The translations under genes were made by a program, and so were the position numbers. Positions 1 through 10,909 of a DNA stretch of 64,000 nt are shown piece after piece. How positions within the stretch are numbered: the stretch's first letter is position 1; each line of letters starts with the position of its first letter. Location of the stretch: contig JAWPHD010005119.1 in assembly GCA_037043455.1 (NCBI GenBank), positions 106,355-170,354 on the forward strand, given 5' to 3'. This stretch comes from Cyrtodaria siliqua (lineage: Eukaryota; Mollusca; Bivalvia; Adapedonta; Hiatellidae). The notes beneath the pieces are model-generated. The model was given only the letters and a program-made list of their open reading frames with translations. It had not been told where the DNA came from and did not search any database.

Positions 1-112
1 TCCTATAAGCTGTACAGGATATCGGTGAGTGGTTTTCTATAAACTGTACAGGATATTGACGAGTTGTTTCCTATAAAAACTGTACGGGATATTGGTGAGT
101 GGTTTCCACATA
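1..112. repeat. Degenerate tandem repeat, about 36 bp x 3
   Basis: Three imperfect copies of a unit containing 'ctgtacaggatat' and 'gagtggttt' lie at the window edge, so the array may extend leftwards. The rest of 113-430 is AT-rich intron sequence of the USP gene with no exon visible in it. Confidence 0.7.
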
Positions 113-430
113 AAAGAAATAAAATTGATGCTTTTGTTTGGAATTGTGTTGAATTAATAATAATATAATAGTATGCCCCTTGATGAAATTCGGGAGTTCT
201 GTCGTAATCATGCTGGGCATTCGTTAGTGGACAATTTCTGGTCAGGTCTTCAAGTTTGTAACCGCTGAATGGATTTTAACTGACCAGTAGTTTAAATATT
301 CATTACAAAATATTTTACCACTTTTAAAAAAAAAACACTCGGCTAAAATACTGCTGTTTTTATCGGAAAAAATCAATATTGTATACCCGAATTATGAAAT
401 AGTGGATAATAGATATAAATTGTTTTTCAG

Positions 431-1932
431 AATCATTTTGGAACATTGGATGGCGGACATTGTAAGTGAAATTTCTTTTATTTTATTTTCCATTTTGCCG
501 GCCAAAAACATGCAATAACTTTTATTTATAGATTCATAATATATTGGTGCAATATAATAAACAGTTAATAATATGCAAAAACAATTTGCTTTATACTATT
601 CTTATAATTAATATTAATGATTGAACAAATGCAAGTTATGCAGCAAAACTAACGGGATGCCTGGAGTTTTTAAAGGGGTAGATGCATTATTTTCAAACAC
701 AATTTATCTAAAAGGGCTCTGAAAAACTTGAAAAATCTGAAAGAATTATCAAAATGCCATGAAATATAATGGAGATATGACCTATTGAAAATTTGCAAAG
801 AACATAAATGGAAGCGGCCATCTTGGAACGATGACGTCATTGCGTCTTTTTACCATATATGGCATTAAAGCAAAGAAAATCACTGCAAATTGATTAAAAA
901 TAAATATACAGATGTAGAGTATATAAAGTTTATGCTTATTTTTCATTTTCAGTGATTTTCTTTGCTTAAAAAGACATTTTGTCAATATGCCATATATGGT
1001 AAAAAGACGCGATAACATCATCGTTCCAGATGGCCGCCTCCATTTATGTACTTTGCAGATTTTCATTAGTTCATATCTCCTTTATTTTTCATGGCATTTT
1101 GATAATTCTTTCAGCTTTTTTCAAGTTTTTCAGAGCTCTTTAAAGTAAACCTTGTTTGAAATTAATGCATCAACCCCTTTAAAAAATCAAGATCGCCGTG
1201 TGTCCCTTTAAGAAGATATTTAAACCAGTGTCAACTTTGTTTATGTATTCCAGACACAGCGTGCTGTCGTAACCCGTGTACCCAGAAATGGTACAAGTTT
1301 GATGACCACGAAGTATATGACGTGTCAGAGGCTAGTATAAAGGTAACGGATTATGAGATAAAAAATAAAATTATCGCTCATTCACATCTCTGATTTACAG
1401 CTGCTTCATCTATCTGATTAAGGATTTTAACTGGCCGGTTCTGGCTTCAAACAACATTGTACAAAAAAATTAATGGATGATAAAAAAAACGCTAAAAATA
1501 TCGAATAACAGACACTCCCAAATGTGAGTCCAGTCTTCCTCACTTTTTGACGCAATCTCCCTACTGGACCTCCACGTGCGTACAGGCTATTAAAGAAGCT
1601 CAAAAATAAAAAGGCTAAAAATGCAATAAAAACTGAAGGTATAGTGGGATTAGACACACTTGTGAATCCAAAACTGGATGGTGCGTATAATTAGCGTATA
1701 AATTAGCCCCAGGAACGCTCCTGACCTCGAAATGTTGGGTCAGTTACTTTTCAGGTAGTTCGTAACTCTAAAATATTGGGTCGGTTACTTTTCAAATATT
1801 TCATACCTTTAAAATGTTGGGTCGGTTACTTTTCAGATATTTCATGTTTCTTTTCAGACATCAGCTGCGTATGTTCTGTACTACACATCCATCGAGCTAC
1901 CACCACCAGATTTCCGACCAAGTTTTAAATGA
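431..1932 (+). CDS. USP8-like ubiquitin-specific protease, last three coding exons (5' part outside window)
   Basis: Three exons are visible: 431-461, 1254-1342 and 1858-1932. Each is bounded by consensus splice sites (ttttcag before 431, gtaagt after 461, attccag before 1254, gtaacg after 1342, ttttcag before 1858), and all join in frame. Together they encode the C-terminal end of a USP (peptidase C19) domain: NHFGTLDGGH, then YTACCRNPCTQKWYKFDDHE..., then TSAAYVLYYTS and a short tail ending SFK-stop. GGHY carries the family's catalytic histidine, and the second Asp of KFDDHEV is the usual third catalytic residue; the Cys box lies upstream, outside the window. The close match to the C-terminus of USP8/UBPY (endosomal deubiquitinase), including LDGGHYTA, FDDHEV and SAAY, is from memory of the family. 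One oddity is ACC where most members have AYC after GGHYT. It could instead be another close USP paralogue. Confidence 0.88.
670..1182. mobile_element. Palindromic MITE in a USP intron, TTAA-flanked
   Basis: Two long inverted arms (about 670-887 and 949-1182) pair over more than 200 bp around a short AT-rich centre. The ends read TTAA-AGGGGTAGATGCATTA and the complement of TTAA-AGGGGTTGATGCATTA. The centre of each arm carries the complementary segment caaagaaaatcactg. There is no coding capacity: an ORF across it is only the palindrome read through. The TTAA flanks suggest a piggyBac-type target, by inference. Immediately after, 1183-1213 holds a stray end of the 'tgtgtccctttaa' MITE family. 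Confidence 0.8.
1732..1857 (+). repeat. Tandem repeat of splice-acceptor-like sequence before the last USP exon
   Basis: Three copies of 'ttgggtc(a/g)gttacttttca' end at the real acceptor. Two of the three decoys contain TTTTCAG like the true acceptor at 1851-1857. The rest of the intron (1343-1731) has no recognised feature. Confidence 0.7.
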
Positions 1933-2345
1933 CCCCATGCTCAGAAGGATGCAGACGGCACATTTGACTATACCAACGATTGAATGTGAAACTGTTGTAA
2001 CTAAAATCAAATAAAGAAAAAATACGATAGTTTATAGGCAATATGATTCTGTACGTCAAGGTACCGCGTCCAGAATTTCATCCAAATTTTAAATGAGCGC
2101 ATGCCCAGGACGAGGCAGACGTCACCTTTGGCTTTATCGAATGGTGAATGTGAAACTGTTGTAAATAAATATAAATAAAGGACAAGACACCATAGTTAAG
2201 GCAGTATGATTCTGTACCATGAGTTATCATCACCGGCATTTCCACCAAATTTTGTATCAACAAATGCCCAGAAGGATGCAGACTGTAACGATGGGTGAAT
2301 GAGAATCTAGTAACTAAATACAAATAAAGAACAATATACAAGTTT
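1876..2345 (+). repeat. Tandem triplication of the USP terminal exon end and 3' UTR
   Basis: CTGTAC marks equivalent points at 1876, 2049 and 2212, giving periods of 173 and 163 bp. Copy 1 is the real exon end and UTR. Copy 2 still reads ...EFHPNFK-stop in the matching frame. Copy 3 has lost the stop. All three share the UTR segment 'gaatg(t)gaaa/gaatct...gta' and an AATAAAG signal; a fourth partial start lies at about 2338. Confidence 0.85.
2010..2015 (+). promoter_or_regulatory. Polyadenylation signal AATAAA of the USP gene
   Basis: AATAAA lies 78 bp after the stop codon. Equivalent signals recur in the duplicated UTR copies at 2164-2169, 2174-2179 and 2323-2328, so alternative poly(A) sites are available. 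Confidence 0.65.
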
Positions 2346-3490
2346 ATAGGCACGTTGTACGTTGTGTTACCAAGTAACTTTTCAGTATTTATTGACATTC
2401 ACACTAGCGTTTGTTTACGGTAGTACTGTAAAATTGATGCCTGTAGTGGAAATATTTAATCTATTGACACACATGAAAAGAATTCAAACAGGGTTCTTTG
2501 AAGTCCAGCAACACTCCCCCGGTTTTAGGTTAACAACTTATTTTATGCTTAACCTAATACTTTAGAGGGACAAGTAGACTGGTTCCCAATGTATCAGTCT
2601 ACTGGTACCCGATTATAGGGTAAGGGACTGGTTCCCAATATGCAGTATCAGTCTACTGGTACCAGAGTATAGGGTAAATTTCCCTGTTCAGAGGCAAGTG
2701 CACCAGGTATCAGATTAAATATTTTTAGCCACTTGCTAAAAAAAGGATTTTCTACTTGCTATTCTAATCAAGGTACTTGCATCAATAATTTAATACCTTG
2801 ATTCATTTTAGAAGGATTGCTGTACATGTAAATATGATGACATTTTAACACTCAGCTAGAATCGGTAATGTAATAATGTATAATTATACTTACTAGTACT
2901 TATATCCAGTTAGATAACTGTCAGTGAATAAATGTCGACTGAGAACCAGTGGGTTTCTTTTATTACTTGAAAAATGTAGCAAGTGCTAATATTTTCTACT
3001 TGCCATCGTCAAAAATCTACTTGCATTTAGCAAGTAAATAAGTGTTAAATTGAACCCTGTGCACTGCAGATTGAGTTATCTAACGATTTGGGTTAAATTC
3101 AAAAAAAAAAAATGGCAAAACATACCATCAGATCATGTATGCTTACTTGTTTTATAAATAAATGTAAGATCTTCTATTTAAAAAAAATTAAATTGTTGAT
3201 TTTGTAAATAAAGTTGTACATGTATAATACTTCAATATGTATATATAGGAGTTTTGTTTATATTTATGCAAATGTGCTGGCCACTGATTTTGTTGATTTT
3301 GATTTTATTGTAAAGTTATGTATGGTTTTCTGCGTCATTGTGATCCCTGTGTATAGTTATGTATGGTTTTCTACGTCATTGTGATCCCTGTGTGTAGTTG
3401 TAATTGTTGTTGCTGATTTCTTGTTAATTTTGCATTCATTTTATGACTTGGTACGTGTTATAGTATACTGTAAAATCCTACTGAACGTTT
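2346..3490. other. Intergenic sequence with two short tandem duplications
   Basis: No gene is seen. At 2578-2685 'gactggttcccaat' and 'cagtctactggtacc' recur in two copies. At 3313-3399 a 43-bp unit ('gttatgtatggttttct..cgtcattgtgatccctgtgt') is present twice, almost identical. Confidence 0.6.
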
Positions 3491-3491
3491 A

Positions 3492-3830
3492 TGTTTGCGG
3501 ATTTGTTACCGGAGGCCCCGGGTTCAATCCTCCGTGGTGCCACTGAGTTCCGTCGGTGTGTTCTTGGGCAAAACACTTTCCCTAGGCCTCGTTCGTCGGA
3601 TGGGGACGTAAACCGGGCAGTCCCATGTATCGGTCTATCCTCCGAGCACGTTAAAGAACCATAGGAATCTATTTAATAATAAGAGTAGGGCAGGTTCCTG
3701 GATTCCTATGTATCCTTCCCCTCTCTCTGGGGCGGTTCTAAATAACCTATACTGTGTTGATGAGCCGTTAAACAACATTCCCCATCCGACGGACGAGGCT
3801 ATCCCGCCAACAACAGTCAAAAATTACAAC
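3492..3830 (+). mobile_element. tRNA-headed SINE, family S1
   Basis: It contains a tRNA B-box-like GGTTCAATCC (in ccccgggttcaatcctcc), a central block 'ttcttgggcaaaacacttt' and 'ggatggggacgtaaaccgg', 'gcacgttaaagaacc', and a tail 'tgatgagccgttaaacaac'. The same element lies reversed at 60188-60505. A conserved central domain of this kind is typical of invertebrate tRNA-derived SINEs; I cannot name the family with certainty. Confidence 0.75.
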
Positions 3831-3929
3831 ATGTACGCCGTTTCTAAACCTACTGATGACAAGGTATATATGTAACTTGCATATTTTGAGAATCCAAATT
3901 CTATAGTCACAGACCCCGTGTGGTTGCCG

Positions 3930-4230
3930 AGGTAGAATACATCCACTGCAATCTCAAAAACCGCCACATGCAGAGGGATAGGACCCCCACCCCATTCATA
4001 TTCATTTTGTCATTTTTTTTATCCTGCTCATTCAAGGTCTTTATCGAGACCCCCGCGAATGCAAACGTGGAAACGTAGCTTCATCGTAAATGCAGTTCTG
4101 CAGGTAAGAAGGTTCTAGGCCCATTCTACATATTTTTTCTCGATGTAAATGGAGGATGAGCCTGGCATGTTCATTCCTGTTAGGCGCCATATAAACTTTC
4201 ATGTGTTTATGCGCCTTAAAACCCTATTCA
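3930..4230 (+). mobile_element. Dispersed repeat family R1, copy 1
   Basis: It is homologous to 7740-8110 and, reversed, to 12655-13060. Shared blocks are 'gcagagggata', 'cattttatcatttttgttcatgctcatt', 'gaaggttctaggccc' and 'ttcattcctgttaggcgccatata', ending in 'gcgccttaaaaccc'. It is probably a SINE-like element because of its defined 3' tail. Confidence 0.65.
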
Positions 4231-4339
4231 GTCAATCAGTACTGGTCTATAGACACGGTATAAACAGCTTTAACCAGCCAGACCAAACCCTAAAACTGGA
4301 GCGTCGAATAAAGAATTACCAACTCGTACCGGCAATTTA

Positions 4340-4500
4340 TTTTACGCATATTCAATCACGGATGTTTTAAGAACCCATTAATAAACCTGTACTTTTAATC
4401 TGCACATATACATTATTATATGACCTGAACACCTGGATAGAGTTTTGATAAAGGGTTTTGTATTGTAATTTTGTTGTTATTTGGTGGGTTAGTTTAATAC
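4340..4500 (+). repeat. Dispersed repeat shared with 60690-60810
   Basis: Both copies contain 'tcacggatgtttcaagaaccc', 'ataaacctgtacttttaa', 'tggatagagttttg' and 'ttgttatttg' in the same order and strand. Nature unknown. Confidence 0.6.
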
Positions 4501-4875
4501 CTCCTCAATAACCAGTCAACATTGAGTATTTTACCTTTATCTTGTTCCGTTTTCTATACATCTTAAAATTGTATTAAAACAAATATTCTCCGACTATTAC
4601 TCAAGCGAAGCTCTCTCATAGATATTAAACTTGATAACTTGAAATTCAACTTGTATATCTATCTTTAAAGAGTTTCAACGGAGATACATAAAGATTAACT
4701 GTGGAAACGTACAAATGGACCACTCTGGCTCCTTCATGTCATAGAAGGCAACTTACTACAGCTTTTGGTGGCAACTACAGTTATGAAGGTGTAAGGTCAA
4801 TTTTGTCTATTTATCTCGTTGTAAATGCCCTAATCTTGATGGTCATTCCTTGCGGTCCCATATATTGCAATAGAT

Positions 4876-4904
4876 TATATATATATATATATATATATAT
4901 ATAG
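4876..4904. repeat. (TA)n microsatellite
   Basis: About 13 TA dinucleotides run from the end of 'agatta'. Confidence 0.9.
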
Positions 4905-5249
4905 ATATATTTTACTATAGTGAAATCTATAATTTAGTTTATTAACCTGAAGGATATGTGAACTATAAATTACTGCTTGTAGACCTTGGGCTCAAAAGGT
5001 CAAGGTCAATGTTGCTATTTTTTATTTTCTGTACTTAAAGTTATTGAATGTCACAGAAGGTATTTATTTCTATTTATAGATTTATATGTAATTTGTTTCA
5101 TATTGTCTGCGTGTGTGCAGAATTTACTGTCCATTTCTGTATATTATATAATAGTGATGGATCGTTAACAGAAGTCATATTGGGATGGTTACGTCGGTAA
5201 CCCCAACAAAGACATCTGACAGACTGGTTAGGTAATTTTGCTGTATTCA

Positions 5250-5430
5250 TATATAGAGGCCCCGGTAGAACAGTCAATAATGCCCTGTAGAGCTACAGAC
5301 CTCTGCCGCGTGTGGGTTGGCTCCCTCCCATGTGGGTTGGCTTGTTTGATGGGAGCACCCACTGAGGTTTCTGTCCCAATATAAACTAGTATGATGTGTT
5401 AACGGAACTTAAAACCCCCATTTCATTTTA
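5250..5430 (+). mobile_element. Fragment of a SINE-like element
   Basis: It has 'ggccccggtag' at the head and 'ggaacttaaaacccccatttcattt' at the tail, the tail form common to mollusc SINEs. It contains a 17-bp duplication ('tgtgggttggct' twice). No intact tRNA promoter is seen. Confidence 0.4.
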
Positions 5431-5709
5431 TTTACACATGGTGTACAAAGTCCTTTATGTACTTATGTACAAAATGCAACCATTTGTTTCATGTCTGTGA
5501 ATACGTATAGCATTCTTTATATTGCCTGTCATAAGCAGTTTATTATGAATTGATAAGAAAAAACATTAAACACATGAAGAGATAGGTTGTTTTATTATTC
5601 TTTTAACTCCATTTGTAAATGTTCTGGGTTTATCACTATATTATCTTTACCAAGGGTATTTCTAGAACTGGTAGTATAATATGACTGGGTATCATGTGAT
5701 GTGTCTGTG

Positions 5710-5905
5710 GCGTGGTATTCCAGTGTGGCAGCACTATAAAGTTGAGCATTGAGCTCACTGCTACAAGTGTCGATTCTTACGGATGGCAGGTGTACAGTAC
5801 TGGTTCTACCCAGGAAAAGTGGGTGGTCTGCCTCAACCACAAAAAATTGACCGTTATATATAACCTTACGTGTTGAAAATGATGTAAAATACCATTCAAA
5901 CAGAC
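5710..5905 (-). mobile_element. SINE family S2, truncated copy
   Basis: It reads in reverse like 8640-8822 and 10625-10880: 'gatgtaaaataccat', 'gaaaagtgggtggtctgcct', 'gtacagtactggttctacccagg', 'gattcttacggatgg'. The tRNA-like head is largely missing. Confidence 0.7.
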
Positions 5906-6049
5906 AAAGCGATGCTAAACCTCATACATACATACATACATAGTTCACATACACTCGTGATCTTACCAACAGCGGACGTGACTATGACTAACATGCGACT
6001 GCCGTCTGCAGTTACCGTATTAAGCGAACAAAGGATATCAGTTGCATAT

Positions 6050-7490
6050 CCATCATAGCTATTCCATAGATCATACTTATTCTAACCAGAGGCATAGTCA
6101 TTGTATGTTTTATACCATAGCTATTCCATAGATCATACTTATTCTAACCAGAGGCATAGTCATTGTATGTTTTATACCATAGCTATTCCATAGATCATAC
6201 TTATTCTAACCAGGACATAGTCATTGTATGTTTTATACCATAGCTATTCCATAGATCATACTTATTCTAACCAGAGGCAGTCATTGTATGTTTTATACCA
6301 TAGCTATTCCATAGATCATACTTATTCTAACCAGAGGCAGTCATTGTATGTTTTATACCATAGCTATTCCATAGATCATACTTATTCTAACCAGAGGCAT
6401 AGTCATTGTATGTTTTATACCATAGCTATTCCATAGATCATACTTATTCTAACCAGAGGCATAGTCATTGTATGTTTTATACCATAGCTATTCCATAGAT
6501 CATACTTATTCTAACCAGAGGCAGTCATTGTATGTTTTATACCATAGCTGTTCCATAGATCATACTTATTCTAACCAGAGGCATAGTCATTGTATGTTTG
6601 ATACCATAGCTATTCCATAGATCATACTTATTCTAACCAGAGGCATAGTCATTGTATGTTTTATACCATAGCTATTCCATAGATCATACTTATTCTAACC
6701 AGAGGCATAGTCATTGTATGTTTTATACCATAGCTGTTCCATAGATCATACTTATTCTAACCAGAGGCATAGTCATTGTATGTTTTATACCATAGCTATT
6801 CCATAGATCATACTTATTCTAACCAGAGGCATAGTCATTGTATGTTTTATACCATAGCTATTCCATAGATCATACTTATTCTAACCAGAGGCATAGTCAT
6901 TGTGTGTTTTATACCATAGCTGTTCCATAGATCATACTTATTCTAACCAGAGGCATAGTCATTGTGTGTTTTATACCATAGCTATTCAATAGATCATACT
7001 TATTCTAACCAGGACATAGTCATTGTGTGTTTTATACCATAGCTATTCCATAGATCATACTTATTCTAACCAGAGGCATAGTCATTGTGTGTTTTATACC
7101 ATAGCTATTCAATAGATCATACTTATTCTAACCAGGACATAGTCATTGTGTGTTTTATACCATAGCTATTCCATAGATCATACTTATTCTAACCAGAGGC
7201 ATAGTCATTGTATGTTTTATACCATAGCTATTCATAGATCATACTTATTCTAACCAGAGGCATAGTCGTTGTATGTTTTATACCATAGCTATTCCATAGA
7301 TCATACTTATTCTAACCAGAGGCATAGTCATTGTATGTTTTATACCATAGCTATTCCATAGATCATACTTATTCTAACCAGAGGCATAGTCATTGTGTGT
7401 TTTATACCATAGCTATTCCATAGATCATACTTATTCTAACCAGAGGCATAGTCATTGTATGTTTTATACCATAGCTATTCCATAGCTCCA
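6050..7490. repeat. 62-bp satellite array, about 23 copies
   Basis: The unit runs 'cattgtatgttttataccatag' to 'ctaaccagaggcatagt'. Variants of 60 bp ('aggcagtc'), 61 bp ('caggacatagtc') and 62 bp occur, with marker substitutions (tgtgtg for tgtatg, ttcaat for ttccat, ctgttcc for ctattcc). The array is unspaced and head-to-tail, fading into a degenerate last copy at 7480-7540. Confidence 0.95.
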
Positions 7491-7739
7491 TGTTAATCTA
7501 ACCACGGGCATGGCCACCTATTGTTTGGTATTGTAACTACTCCAATATGTAGCACACTACATCCTCACTCAAAATAAAAAAATTACAATGTAGGAATGGT
7601 GTTTTAAAACCCTTAGTTTGGAATGGTGAATGGTGAAATGGCAAAACATGACAATAATGGAGATCAAGATTATCACGGGAAATGTTCTCAATCCCCATTC
7701 AGTTCAAAACCGCCCCGGGGGCCCCCCGTTTGTTACGGG

Positions 7740-8110
7740 GAAAAGAATAGTGCCACTGCAGATCCCGTTGGAGGGGAAGGCAGAGGGATAGAACCCCCCA
7801 AATTCATGTTCATTTTATCATTTTTGTTCATGCTCATTAAAGGTCTTCATCATGACCCCTGCATTGTTTCAGGTGCCATCTCGCTCATGAATATCACTAG
7901 AGCAGTGGCAGAAAAACTATAATGTGGCTCTAGCGTAAATGGTGTGTCTACAATAGAATTTGCAGCAACTCTGCAGTTCAGGGTGAGAAGGTTCTAGGCC
8001 CGTTCTCCATATGTTATCTCGATGTACATGGAGGATAAGCCTGGCTTGTTCATTCCTGTTAGGCGCCATATAACCTTTCATGTGTTGTTGCGCCTTAAAA
8101 CCCCAGTTCA
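7740..8110 (+). mobile_element. Dispersed repeat family R1, copy 2
   Basis: This is the longest copy, with the middle block ('gtgccatctcgctcatgaatatcactagag') missing from copy 1. It ends 'gcgccttaaaaccccagttcaattcaattcaa', a plausible short tandem tail. It abuts the MITE at 8135. Confidence 0.7.
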
Positions 8111-8134
8111 ATTCAATTCAAGTTCAAAACCATG

Positions 8135-8560
8135 TATACTGAAAGGAAAAAGGAATGCATAATCAAAAATTGCCTATATCACTATTATATACACCTAATT
8201 CCACGTAATACTCCAGAATGATGTCTCGGCGTGTTTTGTAAAAAGAATGGGCTACAACTAATTACAGTTGCTCGAAATTCATAAATTCAGAAGTTTCGCT
8301 TGAAAAAGTCAAGCCATTTCAGTATTGTGTTTAATGTTGAGAGATTGCAACGTTTAAAGCCCAAGTTTGCTCACCTGCTTGAGCCAAATGCGTATTCTGT
8401 CGATAATGAAACTTTAAAGGGGTGTTTGGTGCTATTTAAACCTTCTTTCCGATAGGACAGGCCTAATGTTGCCCTGTACCATTCGATAAGCAGTAGCATA
8501 TTAAAGATACAATATATAGCGGAAATATTCATTTTGCGTTTCTTTTTCCCTTCCAGTATA
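8135..8560 (-). mobile_element. MITE family M4 (TIR tatactgaaagg), copy 1
   Basis: Ends: tatactgaaaggaaaaagg at left, and the complement of the same at right (ttcccttccagtata). The interior contains 'tgctcacctgcttgagccaaatgcg' and 'ctgtaccattcgataagcagtagcat', found reversed in the copy at 48095-48579. No ORF. Confidence 0.8.
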
Positions 8561-8639
8561 CTTGTATACAGGTCCCGGGAGTTCTAACTCCTGCTGAGAA
8601 CAATAGTTGGCTATTCCTTTGGCACATCACCAGTCAGTT

Positions 8640-8822
8640 AGTTGTTTGAATGGAGTTTTACGTCATTTTCAACACATTTTAGGCTATATATTGCAGTCAA
8701 TTTTTTAAGTGGGGTGGAGGCAGACCACTTTTTCCTGGGTAAAACCAGTATTGTACACATCCAGCCATCCGTTAGAATCGACACTCTCTCACTAACAAGT
8801 CAAGCTTCCAGTGAGAATCGCC
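8640..8822 (+). mobile_element. SINE family S2, copy 2
   Basis: It starts 'tgaatggagttttacgtcattttcaacacattttagg' and includes 'aggcagaccactttttcctgggtaaaaccag' and 'agaatcgacactctctcac', ending near 'cttccagtgagaatcg', a decayed B-box region. A 38-bp tandem duplication follows at 8827-8902 ('ctcacatgatggtgatgaac'). Confidence 0.7.
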
Positions 8823-8902
8823 AATCGGGGCTCACACGATGGTGATGAACAGACGGACACAGGGGCTCACATGATGGTGATGAACAGATGGACACAGACA
8901 CA

Positions 8903-9338
8903 AGTATGCTCTTTATACATTTATTTTATACTGAAAATTATTCCAATTCTCCCTTGCTCAATCTCCCTTTCTCAATCATGTAACGATTTAAAACTACACA
9001 ATTTTCAAACTATTTATGAAGACAGACGACTATAACTGAAGAATTTGTTCACGTTTTAAACATTGTGTGCCATTGCATCACAGAGCATGATCCTTTAATT
9101 ACCGAGAAGTCTCAGTTATTATTAATTAGGTATTGAGCATAGCCAAATAACTGTCTGATTTTTATTCAGTGAAATGTATACATGAAGACATGATAAATAC
9201 TCAATAATGACTGGTGTGTTGTTTGTCAACGTAATTACTTTGTTTTTTAGAAGCTAAAAGTTACGGACATTGTCCCTTTAACCCAGAAATCTAAATTATT
9301 AATAATTACCCATAAAATCTAAAAAATTATACATCACT
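8903..9338. other. AT-rich sequence, no gene seen
   Basis: Contains an isolated 'cattgtccctttaa' MITE-end-like sequence at 9270-9283 and nothing else recognised. Confidence 0.5.
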
Positions 9339-9340
9339 AT

Positions 9341-9698
9341 TAAAGGGGGTACATCAGGATTTTTCTAGAAACATCTTAAATTATAAAATTGTTCCAGTTC
9401 ATGATAAAACACTTATATCAATCAAAATATGATGTTAGAACCATTTTGTTAAGGTCTAAACTTTGAAAACACCATATAGTAGGACAGAATCGGACCTACA
9501 ATTGGGAAATCAACCACGGTGCGTCACCTGGGATGAGTATGTACAAAAAGTGTGCTGAATGAATTTCTTTGCAAATAAGGGATAATTTTTAGGCTCATTT
9601 ATTATGTTTTGACCATGTAGAATAGAAAATATTAATATTTGTCGATTTTAAGTCTGACACCTAGACCCCCATAAAAAGCCTGATGTACTCCCTTTAAA
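9341..9698. mobile_element. TTAA-flanked MITE, family M2 (TIR agggggtacatcagg)
   Basis: Left end TTAA-AGGGGGTACATCAGGattttt; right end is the complement of TTAA-AGGGAGTACATCAGGctttt. About 350 bp, with no coding sequence. Confidence 0.8.
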
Positions 9699-9775
9699 AG
9701 CATTATACTATTTATTTACAAAGTAATGTTTATTTTATGAATCACATAAAACAATTTCTTTCTCAAATGAACGTT

Positions 9776-10015
9776 TAAAACAAGAAATGTCACTAAGTGA
9801 CAAATGCCCCCAAAGTGGTTTTGACCTTGGACCTCTAAGTGTGACCTTGACCTTGGAGCCATGGACTAGATTTTGCACGTGACACGTCTTGTTGTGGTGA
9901 GAACCTGTGCAGTTATTTGAAAATCTGTCCCAGAAATGTCTGAGTTATTGACCGGACAAATGGACGGACGGTGCAACTACTATATGCTGCCCTTCGGAGG
10001 CCTAAAAGAATTCTT
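9776..10015 (+). mobile_element. Single-unit pearl/Helitron-like array element
   Basis: It begins 'acaagaaa' followed by the perfect 7-bp-stem hairpin TGTCACT-a-AGTGACA (9788-9802). It has one core unit ('gaccttggacctctaagtgtgaccttgacc') and an 'acaaatggacggacggtgc' microsatellite, and ends 'cttcggaggcctaaaag'. It is the minimal form of the larger array elements in this window. Confidence 0.6.
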
Positions 10016-10624
10016 TAAAGGAACACTCAACAATCATATGGAGAGTTATTCATGGACTTCCTAACCCAAGAATAAGTCATCTAAATAAATATTTTCATTT
10101 CGGAGTAAAAAAAAGAAAAAGGAAAAAACATTTCACTTTATTTCTGCTTTTATTTGAAAATAAGGGCATAAAGTGTAAGCTTCTGAAACATGAAATGTTT
10201 TGAGTTCCTTTTATATCAGTGAATACATGTGTAAAGTTACAATGAATTCCTTCAAAGGAGACACATAAATTTAAAAATTTATAAAATATATTAGACTCAA
10301 AATAGGCCAAAATTATGTTTAACTGCATAACAGAGTTATGGCACTTGTCTCCAAGTTCCTTTATGACAGCGACTACATGTGTGAAGTTCCACTGAATTGC
10401 TTTCAGCGGTTGCTAAGGTATGAGCTTACAGTAACATGTTTGGCAAGAAGGGCTACATCTTGGATGGAACTGGCATAAAATGTGTGTGGTGGCACGTACA
10501 TCAGCTGTTATACAGTAATCAAACTCTTGTTAATGTACGAACCTCTAAATATCGGGGTCACTCACAACCCAATCTCATATACCGTCAACATTAACAATTT
10601 AAATATTAAATGCACCAATAATCT
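10016..10624. other. AT-rich sequence, no gene seen
   Basis: ORFs here are short and lack family features. 10200-10240 and 10350-10400 share 'gttccttttat..cagtgaatacatgtgtaaagtt', an old duplication. Confidence 0.5.
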
Positions 10625-10880
10625 CTGAGACAGTTTTTTTTATGTTATTTAACGTCATTTTGAGCACATTTTAGGCCTTATATGACAGTTGATTTTTGTG
10701 GTAGAGGCAGATTACCTCGTTTTTCCTGGGTAAAACCAGTGCTATATATCTCCTGCCACTTATAAGAATCGAGACTTTCTCATAAACAAGTTGAGCTCCC
10801 AGTGGGATTCGACCCCGCAGCGGTGAGAGGCAAGGTTTTTTAACGTCAGTAACCCCTCAACCACAGACGCGCCTCTCAGA
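10625..10880 (+). mobile_element. SINE family S2, copy 3, with tRNA-like head
   Basis: It runs from 'aacgtcattttgagcacattttaggcc' through 'tttttcctgggtaaaaccagtg' to 'gagctcccagtgggattcgacccc' (complement of the B box) and 'cctcaaccacagacgcgcctc'. It is the most complete S2 copy. Confidence 0.75.
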
Positions 10881-10909
10881 CAGATTATGCTGTATTTCTC
10901 TAAAACATT

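Noticed and set aside
1814..2014. 66-codon + strand ORF over the USP terminal exon
   Set aside because: Wrong frame relative to the spliced USP reading, which is strongly conserved.
6050..7490. CRISPR-like regular repeats
   Set aside because: Units are directly adjacent without unique spacers and the genome is eukaryotic; this is a satellite.
7917..8111. Conserved 60-codon ORF MKGYMAPNRNE also found at 12688-12870
   Set aside because: Both lie in copies of repeat R1; similarity follows nucleotide identity, and the frame is broken in the third copy at 4020-4230.
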